Positions 1 to 11,634 of a stretch of 64,000 nucleotides of DNA are shown piece by piece. The notes beneath the pieces were generated by a model. The model searched no databases, was not told the origin of the DNA, and saw nothing but the letters and a program-made list of their open reading frames with translations. Made by a program: the position numbers and the translations under genes. The DNA lies in the NCBI GenBank assembly GCA_021399435.1, contig JAJTUP010000001.1:868001-932000 (forward strand). Direction: 5' to 3'. The DNA is from Diaporthe sp. PMI_573. Taxonomy: Eukaryota; Ascomycota; Sordariomycetes; Diaporthales; Diaporthaceae. Each line of letters begins with the position of its first letter. Within the stretch, counting starts at the first letter, position 1.

Positions 1-598
1 AAAGGGCAGACCAGACTATATCATGGATCAGCATATATGTATTCCTCCGAGTCGTGATAAAAATGGAAGACTCACTGTCAAGCAGCAGGAGATCAACCTG
101 TGGCAACCCTTCCTTCAGAGTCTCAAGCAGATCTCCCACCCTCAGATCAATCTCCTGCTCGACCGCCGCACCGCACGTCCGCCAGTACCCGCGCGCAATG
201 TCCGCCTTTTGCGTCTCCTTCTCGGTCGCAACGACCGTCCCGGACTTGCCGGTGGCGGCCTTGGCCTTGCCAACAGCGAGGGCGAGGTAGATGGTGCTGA
301 CCCCGAAGCTCGTGCCCGCCTCGACGACGTTGGTGGCGCCCATGGCGTTGATGAGCTGGTACGCGAAGTGGCACTTGTCCTCGTCCAGGGCGATGAACTT
401 GTCCAGCATGAGCTTGTCGAACTCGTCCCCGGACTTGGCGCGCGAGTGCTGGTCCTCTAGGTCGCCGAGGACATCGGAAGAGAATACCTTGCCGGTCTTG
501 GAGATGACGGCCTCCTGTTCTAGGGACTTTGCGTGCAGCTCGGAAAGGAGCTGCCGGATGTGCTGCGGCACATCATTGATGGGCGATGGGGAGGACAT
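1..598 (-). CDS. Class-I SAM-dependent O-methyltransferase, 5' exon only (runs off the window)
   Basis: The minus-strand reading frame from the ATG at 598 to a GTGAGT donor at 75 gives 174 codons of a caffeoyl-CoA-type O-methyltransferase (Methyltransf_3 family). The rest of the gene lies beyond base 1. The SAM-binding motif I is visible as VVEAGTSFGVSTIYLA, followed by VVATEKE (acidic residue that binds the ribose) and VDLLLLD (motif before the metal-binding Asp in this family). The N-terminus matches the family opening in which a short helical region precedes 'LDEDKCHFAYQLI'. Related enzymes methylate small phenolic or other hydroxyl substrates in the cytosol. It lies 0.3 kb from a Zn2Cys6 regulator on the same strand, but the CCT2/eIF3b pair separates both from the NRPS cluster. 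A role in the cluster cannot be claimed. Exon: 76-598. Confidence 0.8.
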   Translation of the reverse strand, partial: MSSPSPINDVPQHIRQLLSELHAKSLEQEAVISKTGKVFSSDVLGDLEDQHSRAKSGDEFDKLMLDKFIALDEDKCHFAYQLINAMGATNVVEAGTSFGVSTIYLALAVGKAKAATGKSGTVVATEKETQKADIARGYWRTCGAAVEQEIDLRVGDLLETLKEGLPQVDLLLLDSESSIFITTRRNTYMLIHDIVWSAL

Positions 599-899
599 GA
601 TGTAGCTTTGGAGGATCCACGGTTTTGGAGTGCAGAGAAGGTAATAGCAAGGCTTGGCTCAGATGCGCAGAGTGAGAGCCCTACTTATACCCAAGTACCT
701 TTCTGCGGTCCGCGGAGAACGTCATGAGCGGCTGGCCGATGTTGGATCCGACATTCTGTGTCCCCGTCCCCCGCATGATTAATTCCATAACGTCCGCCGC
801 CGTTAGTTTCCACGCCCCACACGCCCTCCGTAAACGACAGGTGAACGCGATCAGCCGTTTCCGCAGGCTAGCCGGGTGAGTCACCTCATCGTCGTCGTG

Positions 900-2594
900 T
901 CACGCAAACCACGGCACCGCAACGCCGCTCTCGGCGCAGAGCCACCATTGCTTCTTCTCGATCGTGTCGGTATTTTCCTGCAGATCCCGCTGCTTCCAGA
1001 TTGTCTCCAAAATTGTGCGCATGATGCGGACGTTGCCGACGTTCCGAACCTTATCCATTCGGTCGAGGGTCTCGAGGATATAAATGCGCTCCTCGTCCGA
1101 ACGCGCCTCGCAGGCGACTATGAAAACCGGCCATGGCCCTGTGGCTACTGGGACGTCACCCAGCGCCGCGAATGCCTGGCGTAGGTAGGTCGCCCTTCGC
1201 ACCTCATCGCCGGTGGCAGGGACGACACGCTGGAGATACAAGAGGCTCGCTAAACGATACAGTTCTGCAGTCGCTGATGCAGTTTTTATTTGTGCGTCTG
1301 TGGACACGGCGGCTTCATCGGGGCTCAGCTGCTGCCACGCACTTTGTAGCTTCTGTTCCAGGGCCACTCTTTGCTCAAAAGTCTCACCCAGAATATGCTG
1401 TTCGGCATCCGGGTCAAGCATTATTGTGCACATTTGGTTGATGGAAGAGATACTTTCGAAAACCTCTGTGGAGCAGCCGAGAAGGCCGACTATCTTTGGA
1501 ATATGTCAGCGAGGTGGGTTCTGGCGTGCGGATGTGTCTCACTGACCAAGTTCGGCGACAGCTTTGGGTTGGACGGTACGCTCAGCTCATCCTGAACAGT
1601 TCGAGAAGGATGAGCGAAGGCGCTCAGAACGTCATAATACAGCAACCATGCAATGAGAAACTGGGACACCGGGTGCTCCCGTTGTGGTTGACTCATGTTG
1701 CTCAGGATGTTCTTCGCGCCGTTCAGGTGTAAATGAAATTGAGCACCTTCTTGTTCATCAAAAACCTGACAAACTCAGTCAACAATGTTTACACAGTGTA
1801 TCATCAGCCTCGAACTCACATAGTACATACACAGCATCATGCTAGTAGCCAGCTGTGCCTCGGCGCTTGGGGTTGAACCATCGTGTGATGGTGCTGCGAG
1901 AGATTCATAAAGACTCTTCATGGCGTCTGTTTTGTGAGTAAGTGCGGCACCTGGTCTCTGACGATGATGCGCGGCAATGGCCAGGACTGAGCTGCGTAAA
2001 GCTGTTGCGGACCGATCTCGGGAGGACAATGCCATGGAAAGAATGTGATGGCGAAAGCCGTTTAGCGCCCGAGTTGTTGAACACATTGGTGCTATGATCT
2101 CCTTATCTGCAATGATTGTGTTAGTTGGAGGATACAAGTGAGGAAGAGAACAGACACGCACAATAAGTCAAGAGGATGGCATCTTCGCCGACTACGGGTG
2201 AATGGAGCGAGAGAGAAAGGCTTGGCCTTGCAGAGATTCTTTCCATGAAACGATGCCATGTGAGGCGCTTCTCGGCAAGCCGAAAATCCTTATTTGTAAA
2301 GTTCAAGTACTTGCGCTCCCGGCTTCGAGGGCGCCTTTCGACACTGGCGAGACCAGCTACATTGCATATAATGAGATCTCTGCGCCGGTTACTGCGGTGT
2401 CCAGGCCAGTTCAAGCGTAGCCCGTAGCCCGCACATTGTCTCTCTGTTCGTGTACAGTTATTGCAATGAGGAATGCTCCTATCACACCCAATCTTCCGCT
2501 CTGATTGGTAATTCAGTAAGTATTTCTGCCAAATCCTGACTGTAGTTTGGGGTTCCTTACCCTTACATGTCCAACAGCTTTGTGCCGCTTTCAT
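900..2594 (-). CDS. Zn2Cys6 transcription factor with fungal-specific TF domain
   Basis: Five exons (2594-2561, 2500-2162, 2106-1820, 1765-1547, 1493-900) with four introns of 53-60 nt splice into a 490-residue protein. The first intron splits the zinc cluster. After splicing the cysteines are C7, C10, C17, C24, C27 and C34 (CX2CX6CX6CX2CX6C), a complete Gal4-type DNA-binding domain. The remainder resembles the Fungal_trans_2 (PF11951) regulatory domain, with 'VGLLGCSTEVFESISSIN' and 'ILETLDRMD' as recognisable blocks. It is a nuclear regulator of unknown target. Its neighbour on the same strand is the partial O-methyltransferase, so it may control a small locus extending to the left. The fourth intron uses an AAG acceptor and is the least certain junction. 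Confidence 0.85.
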
Positions 2595-3953
2595 AATGTT
2601 GACAACCCTTGAGTGGTGTAATTTGTTATGATAAAGCGCTCAGTGTATGTAAGTTGAAAATTTTGACGCTCAGGTACAAAGTGTTAGCGGCAGCTTAAGT
2701 CACTCGGTAGTCGCTGTGAGAACACTGTTAGCAGTTCCCAGGTGCTCCTGTGAAGGCCTTGGGCCGTAGGTAAGCTCGTGGGCCCGGCAGGCAGCCGAGA
2801 CGACTGTTTCCGCCCCGGCCGACGTTCATGTTTCCGTATGCCGTTGGATCGGTTCCGGCGGATATAACGATTATTGCCATGTCCAATCCTATCTGAAGTA
2901 CGTGCATCCACGACAGAATAAGACCTATGCAAACAGAGACAGATTCTTTCCAATCCCCATGCCAAGTCTGCCATACATGTCTCATCCCCCAGAATAAACC
3001 CAGTTGGATCGTGCGCCGGCAACCGGCACACCGCATCCACAACGGGAACGCCGTCTCGATCTAGCGGCACAAGTCGTCATCCGGGCTGAGAGGCGCCCAA
3101 CCATCCCTCCCCCGATCCTTTCTTCTCTACCAAGCATGCTGTAAACAGACGCCATGCCATTAGTGGCTCACGAACAAGCCAGCAGTAAGGGAAAAGAACT
3201 GGGTCTATGATGATATCATGACTGAGGCTGAGACACTTGCCTTGGCCTGGGGGTTAAAACCAGGCCGGCGACTCACTCACCTCGATTCAACCCGGGATGC
3301 ATCTCGTGAGAATTCATCAACACAGCTCTTGTTCTTAGTCCCCAGGTTTTGCAACGGGATCTTCAACATGTATTACTGCGTCTCTATCGGCCTCTTCCAC
3401 TTCCTCGCCGCCTCCATGGTGCTTGTCTAGAGAGTCGAACAAACAGAAATTCGGGCTGCACATGGCTATTCGTGGCCGTTACAAGCCGGGTGCTGACTGA
3501 GACGGAGCCGGGATGAGCAGCCTGCTTCACCGCATCAGGTCACTGGACATGGTGAGTGGATGTCCTCACGACCTAGAACTGGCTGGGCTAACATCCGTTA
3601 CCAAGGACTGCAGCGAGCGGGGATATCTGGCAATCTGAGGTAGACCGCAATATCTTGTATGGCACGCAGGTAATGACGAAAAGGAAGCGTCAGTATGAGG
3701 AATGGTGCAAGGACGGATGGGTTGGCCAGCGTGGTGTTGTGGAAGTCGAGGAACCGCTTCGAGTAGAGTCCGATGTTCTAGCATCGATCCGCACATTTCG
3801 GCGTTATCCAAATGTTAGATGCAATGCGCCCACAGAAGACCATTGGTTTCTTGTCTTGTCATTACACGGCTGACTGTGGTGGCTCTATCGGGTATTGTAC
3901 AGTCGTTGGAGATCGTCCACATCTACATGGTTCACCCATAACGGTCCACCAGC
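2595..3953. other. Intergenic region, no supported gene
   Basis: This 1.36 kb stretch contains only open frames of up to 128 codons on either strand (for example minus 3070-2684). They have no recognisable domain, no convincing splice partners and no family resemblance. I see no RNA gene or mobile element. It holds the promoter of the Zn2Cys6 gene and the 3' end region of CCT2. Confidence 0.5.
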
Positions 3954-5745
3954 TCACTGCCTCTCGCGTCTCCTAGGCGCCGCTCTAATGATGTTGTCCA
4001 CACGAAGTAGTAGCTGTGAGAGCAAGGTCAGCACTTTGTGAATCAGCCACCTGGGAAAGAAGTCGAACTTACCTCAGCGGCCTCGCTCGCCGACGACACC
4101 ACCGCCTTCTTCAGCTTGTAGCTTTCAATAACTCCCAAGTCGCGCATATCAGCGATGCCACCACCAGGGACCATCAGGTCCAGACCGTACGTCGTCATGC
4201 CGTCGTAAATAGCCTTGCGCAAACGGGCAACCAGGTCGCCAGAGTCGAGACCGGCATTGTCGGCCAGGATGGTTGGTAGTTGCCGCAGAGCGACGGCGAA
4301 TGAGGAAACAGCAGTCTGCTTCTTGCCCTCAACACGTGTTGCCTGGGCCTCGACGGCCTTGGCCATGAGCATCTCCGCGCATCCACCGCCCAGGGTCGTC
4401 CTTGGCTCCTTGACGGTTTGGGAAAGGACGGCGAGGGCGTCGTGCAAACTTCTCTCAGCCTCGTCGAGGAGTTGTTGTGTTGCGCCACGGAGGACGATGG
4501 TGCATGCACGCCCTGCTGCAACTCCAGAGAACCTGATAAGGGTGTCCTCGCCGATAATGACCTCCTCAATAACATCACAGTGACCCAGCTTCACCTGGTC
4601 GGGGTGGTCGAACGTGGATGCGATCTCGCCGCCTGTGACCAGGGCCAACCGCTCGATACCGTCGAAGTCGGCGTGCTCGATGGACATAATGCCGGCATCG
4701 GTGAAGAGCTGCTCGGGCCAGTTGTAGATGAGCTGGCGGTTGATAAAGCAGTTGATGCCGTGCGCCTTTATCTTGTCGACCTTGGCCTTCATCTTCTCCT
4801 TCTCGGCCTTCTCGAGGTCGGCGAGCTTGCTCGTAGATGTAACCTTGACGCGGGCACCGAAGATCTTGACCTTGTCCGTGTCCATGGATGTGTTTGCGAC
4901 GAGGATCTTGGCCTTTTCCAGGCGCTTGGGCTGGTTGACTCCGATCTTCTTGTCCAGGATGAAACCATCGTCCAGGTAGGAGTCGCTCAGCTTGCCACCG
5001 GCCTTCTTGATAATCTGGATGTTGCTGAGATCGGAGGAGCCCTTCAACCTCAACACAGCCTCGGTAGCGAGCTCTGCGAAGTGGTCACGGTCCTGGGAGA
5101 GGACTTTGGAGCTCAGTGTCGTCTTTCCAATGGCGATCAGATCCTGCCGGAAAGCGTCGGGGTTCTTGCTGTGGTCGACAGCGGAGTCTTCGAGGGCCTT
5201 GAGAGCAGCCTGGCTCGCTAATCGGTATCCCTCGATGATGGTCTGGGGGTGGATCTTCTTGTCGACCAGCTTCTCTGCCTCGCGCAGCAGCTCGGCGGCC
5301 AGGACGGAGACAGATGTCGTGCCATCTCCGACCTCATCATCCTGCACTTTCGAGATGTTGACGAGGACCTTTGCGGCGGCGTTGTCGAGGGCTATGGACT
5401 TGAGGATAGTTGCGCCGTCATTTGTGACCATGATCTCTCCGGTAGACCTGTTGAAGCAGCAAGATATTAGGCAGGGGAGCTCGGCGGGGAGACCAGACCG
5501 GCCAGTACGTACGCAGACTGCATAATCTTGTCCATTCCCTTGGGACCCAGGGTGCTCTTGACCAGATCGCCGACAGCAATGGCACCGACGAAGGCGGTGA
5601 GACGGGCATTCTCGCCCTTCTCCTCGGTGGTGCCCTCCTCGAAGATTTGGGTTGGGCTGAAGGAAGACTGCGTATTTGAAATGCCAAGTCAGTCAAAGTT
5701 CCAAGGTTCCAGCAGGAAAGAAGCACAGCTGAATTGGCATACCAT
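3954..5745 (-). CDS. cct2: T-complex protein 1 subunit beta (CCT2)
   Basis: Four exons (5745-5743, 5667-5513, 5447-4073, 4013-3954) give 530 residues, the usual length of CCT beta. It is one of eight subunits of the cytosolic TRiC/CCT chaperonin that folds actin, tubulin and other proteins using ATP. The group-II chaperonin signatures [12 protein letters not shown] (ATP hydrolysis Asp) and [10 protein letters not shown] are present. The beta-subunit block [17 protein letters not shown] and the block [20 protein letters not shown] separate it from the other seven subunits. The first coding exon is the ATG alone: a 72-nt intron follows it directly, and splicing restores the conserved opening [20 protein letters not shown]. 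The last exon encodes [19 protein letters not shown]. Housekeeping gene, divergent from eIF3b with 0.84 kb between starts. Confidence 0.97.
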
Positions 5746-6586
5746 CTCGAACTATAGGCGACAGAAGCAGCTTGTTGAGACCGAGGGAGATGTAGGGAGG
5801 AAAGTGAGGCCCTATCGGTTGGTAGGAAGCAGGTGTCGCCTTGTCTCGGTAGCTTCGAGGCGTGGGGATGGCGGGAGGGTACACGATGGCAGTCAACACA
5901 GACAGACCGACACACAGGCGACAGCTCCCCCCTGACGAAAGCTGATTTTTCGATACTGCTAGCGCGTACCCATGTCTCGATGTACCGATGTACCCCTACT
6001 CTTTGACAGCAAGAGCCGCGGGGTACGACAAGGCGCTGGATCCCAATACGGAAGGCGGTGAGTGGCACCCAGGAGTCGGAGGCCAGGAAATTCCTGCGCC
6101 GGGCACGGGAGTCCCACTGAAATCCAGCTGGCAGGAGCAGAGGAAGCTCGGACGCGAAATGTCGGTTTAGGCAGCGCAGCCACTAGGCAAAGGCACTGGA
6201 CTCTGGCAGTTGTGCACCGTGTTCCATTTTTACACCACCTAATCCCTCCCCACCTCGACCTGCCCCAAAACTCCATCGCGGGAAAATTCATCAGCCGTTG
6301 CGACAACTCAAACCCACTGGTGTTCTGACAGCTGCTCCAGTCTTCCAGCCCCGTCACCCGCAGCACCGAAGCCTTGCTCGCCTCCGACTGCATCGCTTGG
6401 CCAGCTCAACCACACAAATCACGCCGCACTTTCGGCGTCGAATACATAGGGGACTTCTTTGTCAAGGCACTTGAAGCTCCTCCGGACCACGGTCCACCTT
6501 CACGACGGCGTCAATAACAGAACAGTACCAACAATCAGCACTACTGCCAACAACAAAGTACAATCAACGATATACGATCGCCCAGC
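5746..6586. promoter_or_regulatory. Divergent promoter and 5' leaders of CCT2 and eIF3b
   Basis: The 841 bases between the two start codons must carry both promoters and both 5' untranslated leaders. The half next to eIF3b (about 6200-6586) is C-rich and A-rich, like leaders of highly expressed fungal genes. No open frame here has any family resemblance. No specific factor site was identified. Confidence 0.5.
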
Positions 6587-8968
6587 ATGGCGTCCACTTT
6601 CGAGCATCTGCGCGAGGCCGACCTCGATGACGACGAGTACGATGAGGAAGAAATCGACATCTCCGACCTGCGCGAGAAATATGAGGTCCAGCTCGACTCG
6701 GGCTACGACCACTTCGTCGTCATCGACGGTCTGCCCGTCGTTACCGAGGACCAAAAGCCCAAGCTCGTCAAGTTCTTGCTCAAGAAGCTGAACTCGGTTG
6801 GCAAGACTCGCGAGGATCAGATCTACATGCCTATCGGCGAGAACGGGAAATCCGAGAGGTATGTGCACACTCTGCTTGGGACTCGCTATATTCTGCTGTG
6901 CTGCGCAAGATCTTGCATTCTGAACCCCCCTCCTACAGGTTCGCCTTCGTCGAGTACTCCTCGGCCGCCGAGGCTGCAGCAGCCGTCCGACAGCTGGACC
7001 TGGTCCCCCTCGACAAGAAGCACACCCTCCGCGTCAACAAGCTGACAGACATCGAACGGTTTGGCCGCGAGGGCAGGATAGAGGAGGAGTACCACGAGCC
7101 CCAGATCGAGCCTTTCGAGGAGCACGAGCACCTGCGGTCCTTCCTGGCAGATCCTTCCGGCCGTGGCCGAGACCAGTTCGCCATGTACCGCGGTGATACC
7201 GTCGGTATCTTCTGGAACAACGACAAGGACGCTCCCGAGAACATTGTGGACCGCCAGTTCTGGACTGAGACCTTTGTGCAATGGTCTCCTCTCGGCACCT
7301 ACCTGACCTCGATCCATGCGCTTGGTGTTCAGCTGTGGGGAGGCCCGAGCTGGTCGAGGATGCGCAGGTTCGGCCATCCTTTCGTCAACCTGGTCGCCTA
7401 CTCCCCCAACGAGAACTACCTTGTCACCTGGTCCGCACGGCCCATCGCCATCGGCGACAACGACCACCCGCAGCTGTCGCGCGACGACGACGGCAAGAAC
7501 TACATCGTCTGGGACATCGCCACCGGCAAGCCACTCCGTTCCTTCGCCAACCTTGACACCCCTGAAGATGGGTCCGGCAAGGCCCCCAAGTTCCCCTGGC
7601 CCGCGTTCAAGTGGTCTGCTGACGACAAGTACGTCGCTCGTTTGATCCCAGGACAGTCCATCTCCGTCTACACCCTGCCAAGCATGGGTCTCTTGGACAA
7701 GACAACAGTCAAGATTGAGGGAGTCAAGGACTTCGACTGGGCGCCCGCCACTCCCAAGCGTGATGGAGTCAAGACATACGAGCAGCTTTTCTGCTACTGG
7801 ACTCCTGAGATCGGCAGCAGCCCGGCCAAGGTCGGTCTTATGAGCATTCCCTCGAAACAGGTTATTCGATCCTTGAACCTGTTCAGCGTCTCCGACGCCA
7901 AGCTACACTGGCAGTCTGAGGCGGCCTACATCTGCGTCAAGGTCGACAGGCACTCCAAGTCCAAGAAGTCCCAGGCTACCACCCTCGAGATCTTCCGTGT
8001 CAAGGAGAAGGGTGTGCCAGTCGAGGTTGTCGATACTGTCAAGGAGACCGTGGTGAACTTCGCCTGGGAGCCCAAGGGCGACCGGTTCGTCATCATCACA
8101 GCCCCCGAGGCACCAGGAGCTACTGCGGTCGCCCCCAAGACGTCCGTGGCCTTCTTCTGCCCCGAGAAGGTCAAGGGTAATGCCGTTGGCAACTTCAAGC
8201 ATCTGCGGACCCTGGACAAGAAGAACAGCAACGCCATCTACTGGTCGCCCCGGGGCCGTTTCGTCGTTGTTGCCAGCGTTGCCAGCCAACAGAGCGCCGA
8301 GCTCGAGTTCTTCGACCTTGACTTCGAGGGCGAGAAGCCAGAGTCGGACAAGGACCTGACTGCCAACCTGCAGCTCATGAACACTGGTGACCACTACGGT
8401 GTCACAGATATCGAGTGGGACCCGTCTGGACGTTATGTCGCCTCCTGGGCGTCGTCATGGAAGCATTCTGTAAGTTTATTGAATATTTAAGGGCCTTGCT
8501 TTCACTTCCCAGTGGCTAACCATTTGTTCGCAGATGGAAAATGGATACCATATCTACGATTTCAGGGGAGAGACCCTCCGCGAGGAACCCGTCGACAAGT
8601 TCAAGCAGTGGTCGTGGCGCCCACGGCCTGCTACCCTGCTCACCAAGGAGGAGCAGAAGCAGATCCGCAAGAACCTCCGCGACTACTCGCGCGTCTTTGA
8701 GGAGGAGGATGCCCAGCGCATTACTGGTGCCAACCAGGAGGTTGTCGAGAGGCGGCGACAGATGCTGGAGGACTGGTTCTACTTCCGCGAGTCGATCGAG
8801 GACGAGGTCCGCGAGGAGCGCGAGGACCTCGGTGTGCCCGCCGACCCCGGCGCGGAGCTCATCAAGCAGAAGATGGCCTCGGAGGCGATCGACGGCGAGA
8901 AGGAGGAGGTCATCGAGGAGATTGTCGAGGAGGTGCTCGAGGAGAGCGAGGAGATCGTCTCTACCTAG
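6587..8968 (+). CDS. prt1: Translation initiation factor eIF3 subunit b (PRT1)
   Basis: Three exons (6587-6858, 6939-8469, 8534-8968) give 745 residues, the expected length for fungal eIF3b. The protein is the scaffold of the eIF3 complex that brings mRNA and initiator tRNA to the 40S subunit. An acidic N-terminus ([19 protein letters not shown]) precedes an RNA recognition motif at about residues 41-125, with the intron falling before its RNP1 strand (FAFVEY). A beta-propeller region with blocks such as [30 protein letters not shown] and [14 protein letters not shown] follows. The C-terminal helical segment ([20 protein letters not shown], then a Glu-rich tail) matches the family. The ATG at 6587 is the first in-frame start and gives the conserved N-terminus. 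Ends in TAG, so TAG is a normal stop in this genome. Confidence 0.97.
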
Positions 8969-9663
8969 AACAGTCCTCTGACCACCTAGCATGTGTGGGA
9001 AGGGGACCCCAGCCGTCTCGGCGGGGTGGCTGCCTCATTCCCTGGGCAGACACAAGGGCGTCACGGAACTGTCCGCGATCGACATTTACGCATTCCAAAA
9101 GTTTGCCACCGGTGATGTGGTTCGAGCGACGAGTAGTCTGGCGCAGAGTGCCCGATAATGCAAATGAAGAGCGGCATGGTATTGGTGAAATAGACGGGAG
9201 TGCCGGCGAACAAAATCGGGGAAGCTGGGCAGCCGTAGAAGGTGCGATTGCATATTCAATCTACCACAGCTACCAATTTATTTTACCTTCAGCGTTCCCG
9301 TTCTCCTGGAAAAGACTGTACCCTGTCAACCTTTGGAAGCACCAGCTGTCGTAACAGGGAGAGGGTAGGCCAACAGCGTGTTCTTCGAAATAGTTGAAAA
9401 TAAAATAGATAACTGAGTATATGCTAGAGAATGCAACGGACACAGCATATCATCACAGGACACGAAATTCCTCTTAACGGGGCGGCAGGTAGGCCCTTGT
9501 TGTGGTACGGGAGGCAAAGTCCTTGGGTGTTATCTTTTTCGATACTTCCGGACATTTTGTCGTAATATCCTATGTCTTCCAACCGCTAACGAGAATCTCA
9601 AGCTGAATACACGACGATCAGGGCAAATGCTCAACACACAAAACTTGAGTCGCCGGTTACCCT
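8969..9663. other. Intergenic region, eIF3b to the biosynthetic cluster
   Basis: This 695-bp stretch holds the 3' ends of the convergent eIF3b and O-methyltransferase genes. The only open frames are short and unrecognised. It marks the boundary between housekeeping DNA and the secondary-metabolite cluster. Confidence 0.5.
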
Positions 9664-10896
9664 CTACACCGGGCGCAGATCTATCACCTGAGTGAGGCAG
9701 CCCCGCGGCGATACAACTTGATGAAGCGTAAACCCGCCCCTTTCAGCGATAGCCCGGTACTCCTCCAAGGTCCTCTCCCGGTTCTTTACCCGGGACAGCA
9801 TCCTGATATCAGCATACCTCGCGAAGCTGCCCAGCTTCCCGTCCAGGATGATGTGCTCCCCGACCACGACGCGGCTGACCCCGGGCTTTAGTATGATGGA
9901 TTCCCTGATCCGCTGAAGTATCTTAACGCAGTGCTCGTCATCCCAGTTGTGGAACACGAACTTCAAGAAATACGCGGCCGACCGCGGCAGCTCATCCTTG
10001 AAAAAGTCACCGCCGCGAATCTCCACAAGCCTTCCCCTCGTATCATTGTCGGCATCCTCAAACCTCTTCCGGATCAACTCAGCCGTCTGAGGCAGCTCGA
10101 ACGCAGCAGCCCTGGCGCCAGGGAACGCCCGCAGATAATGCCATACAAAATCCCCCGCCCCCGCCCCAACATCCGTGACGACCTCGCCCGCGACCTCGGC
10201 CCAGGGGTAATCAGCCAGCAACCCGGGAGCCTCGGCGATGCTGAACGCGCCGATGGCGCGGTGGAACGCGGCCGTCGTGCCCATCCGCTCCATCACGGCG
10301 TAGATGGGCTCGTCGGTGCCGTAGTAGAGCTGCGCGGCCGAGCGGGTTTCGCCCTGCGCGATGGCGGCCGGGAGGCGCGGGAGGATGTCGTAGTGTTCGC
10401 AGGCGTACAGGCCGACCCAGTTGTGCCACGTCGTCCAGTGGTCGGTGCGCAGGAGCTCTGAGGTGCGGTTGTTGGCGATGTGCCCTGTTGCCGAGTCGTG
10501 GGTGAAGAAGCCCATCTCCACAAGGTACCGCACGATCTGCGCGCACGCGGCCGGCTCTACGCCCGCCTCGGCCGCGAGGGCCGCTGGGCTCAGGGGCCCC
10601 TTGGTGTGGAGGATGTCTGCGAAGCCGTACTTTGCTGCGCAGACGAGCACCTGCGTGTTTGTCGCGGAGAAGATGGCGTCCATGAATTGGGTCTGCGGCG
10701 GGGTGAGGATCTGCTGGATCTTGCCGAGGGTCTGGATCGTGTCGAGGATCTTGGACCGCAGGGCGCCGGACTGGGATTGGGAGTCCGGGTTTTGGGAGAG
10801 CCTCAGGGCCTCGTCGACCAATGGCGCAAGGGGTCCATCTAGGGCCTTTGCCACTTGCTTGGCCGACGCCAGGAGCTGATCTAGTTCGGCTTCCAT
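9664..10896 (-). CDS. Plant-type (PF00891) O-methyltransferase of the cluster
   Basis: A single uninterrupted 410-codon frame. Residues about 70-150 form the winged-helix dimerisation part seen in fungal secondary-metabolite O-methyltransferases. Residues 242-250 (DVGAGAGDF) are the SAM-binding glycine loop. FVFHNWDDE around residue 316 supplies the catalytic His that deprotonates the acceptor, and KNRERTLEEYRAIAERGGF is the usual C-terminal family block. The enzyme would transfer a methyl group from SAM to a hydroxyl (phenol, enol or N-hydroxyl) on the pathway intermediate. It lies tail to head upstream of nothing else: its promoter (10,897 to 11,634) sits behind the NRPS stop codon and contains three copies of the putative cluster motif. 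The nearest known comparison by gene set is the methyltransferase of the hexadehydroastechrome cluster, but substrate cannot be read from sequence. Confidence 0.9.
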   Translation of the reverse strand: MEAELDQLLASAKQVAKALDGPLAPLVDEALRLSQNPDSQSQSGALRSKILDTIQTLGKIQQILTPPQTQFMDAIFSATNTQVLVCAAKYGFADILHTKGPLSPAALAAEAGVEPAACAQIVRYLVEMGFFTHDSATGHIANNRTSELLRTDHWTTWHNWVGLYACEHYDILPRLPAAIAQGETRSAAQLYYGTDEPIYAVMERMGTTAAFHRAIGAFSIAEAPGLLADYPWAEVAGEVVTDVGAGAGDFVWHYLRAFPGARAAAFELPQTAELIRKRFEDADNDTRGRLVEIRGGDFFKDELPRSAAYFLKFVFHNWDDEHCVKILQRIRESIILKPGVSRVVVGEHIILDGKLGSFARYADIRMLSRVKNRERTLEEYRAIAERGGFTLHQVVSPRGCLTQVIDLRPV

Positions 10897-11634
10897 GATT
10901 TTGTTTTCTGCAGCTTGGGTATGGGTGATAGAGACGATATCTAGATAGACATAAACAGCTGATACGTCGATGTCTGCGGTATATGGATTCCGAGGCTGTG
11001 GATATCTGTCATAAATATCACCGTCAATTTCCTAGAGCTATATTTGCCTACTTGCATATAAAGATACATGGAAGGTAACGGCTAGTTCACTGGACAACTC
11101 CTCTGGCTCTTGGCAGCTTAGGGTACTGTTCATATTCACCGATCCACACAACGCAATTCTAGCCGTCAATGGGCGCAGCCAACAACCCTGGAAGCGTCTA
11201 CATGTCCCGAGCTTTCGGTCCCGGTCGTCTCTCGGTGAATATCCTCGGCGTGGTTGCCCCGGACCAGCAGTCGAAAGATATCCACTTAAGAGCCCATCCG
11301 AGTCAGCTAGTCAGTCACCCATTCATTCACCAGCGCCTGTCAAAGCTTGAGTGGCGCTGGTATAGTACCAAGAAAAGAGAGCCTGAAGACAGCAACCATA
11401 CATTCAATGAGTATGTGAATCGTGAGTCCCTGTTATGCTGGAACTGACCTGTGTGTAGTGCTCAGGCCAGTGTGTGTGTGTACTGAACCTGCCACTGCTG
11501 ATATACATTCGCTTACTGGACAATGTCGGCGCGTGCACATGAGAAAAAATATAGACTTTTATAAGTAAATTACTTGGAAAACCTGGAATTCATACATCTG
11601 TGTTAAATCAAAAACTCCCATCCATACAATGTGT
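10897..11634 (-). promoter_or_regulatory. O-methyltransferase promoter with three copies of a cluster motif
   Basis: This spacer between the methyltransferase start and the NRPS stop contains ATATTCACCG at 11132-11141, CGGTGAATAT at 11233-11242 and a one-base-shorter variant, AATATCACCG, at 11014-11023. The same elements occur in the NRPS/P450 promoter (18,540-19,232). Elements that begin with a CGG half-site are typical of Zn2Cys6 regulators, and such a gene sits at the cluster edge (24,747). The link between that protein and these sites is inference. A 92-codon plus-strand open frame at 11169-11447 has no family resemblance. Confidence 0.55.

Noticed and set aside
2684..3070. 128-codon minus-strand open frame near the left Zn2Cys6 gene
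   Set aside because: The sequence looks slightly coding-like at its start, but no exon partner or family could be found.
4418..5221. 267-codon plus-strand open frame antisense to CCT2
   Set aside because: It is the mirror of a strongly conserved coding region with biased codons and has no family resemblance of its own.
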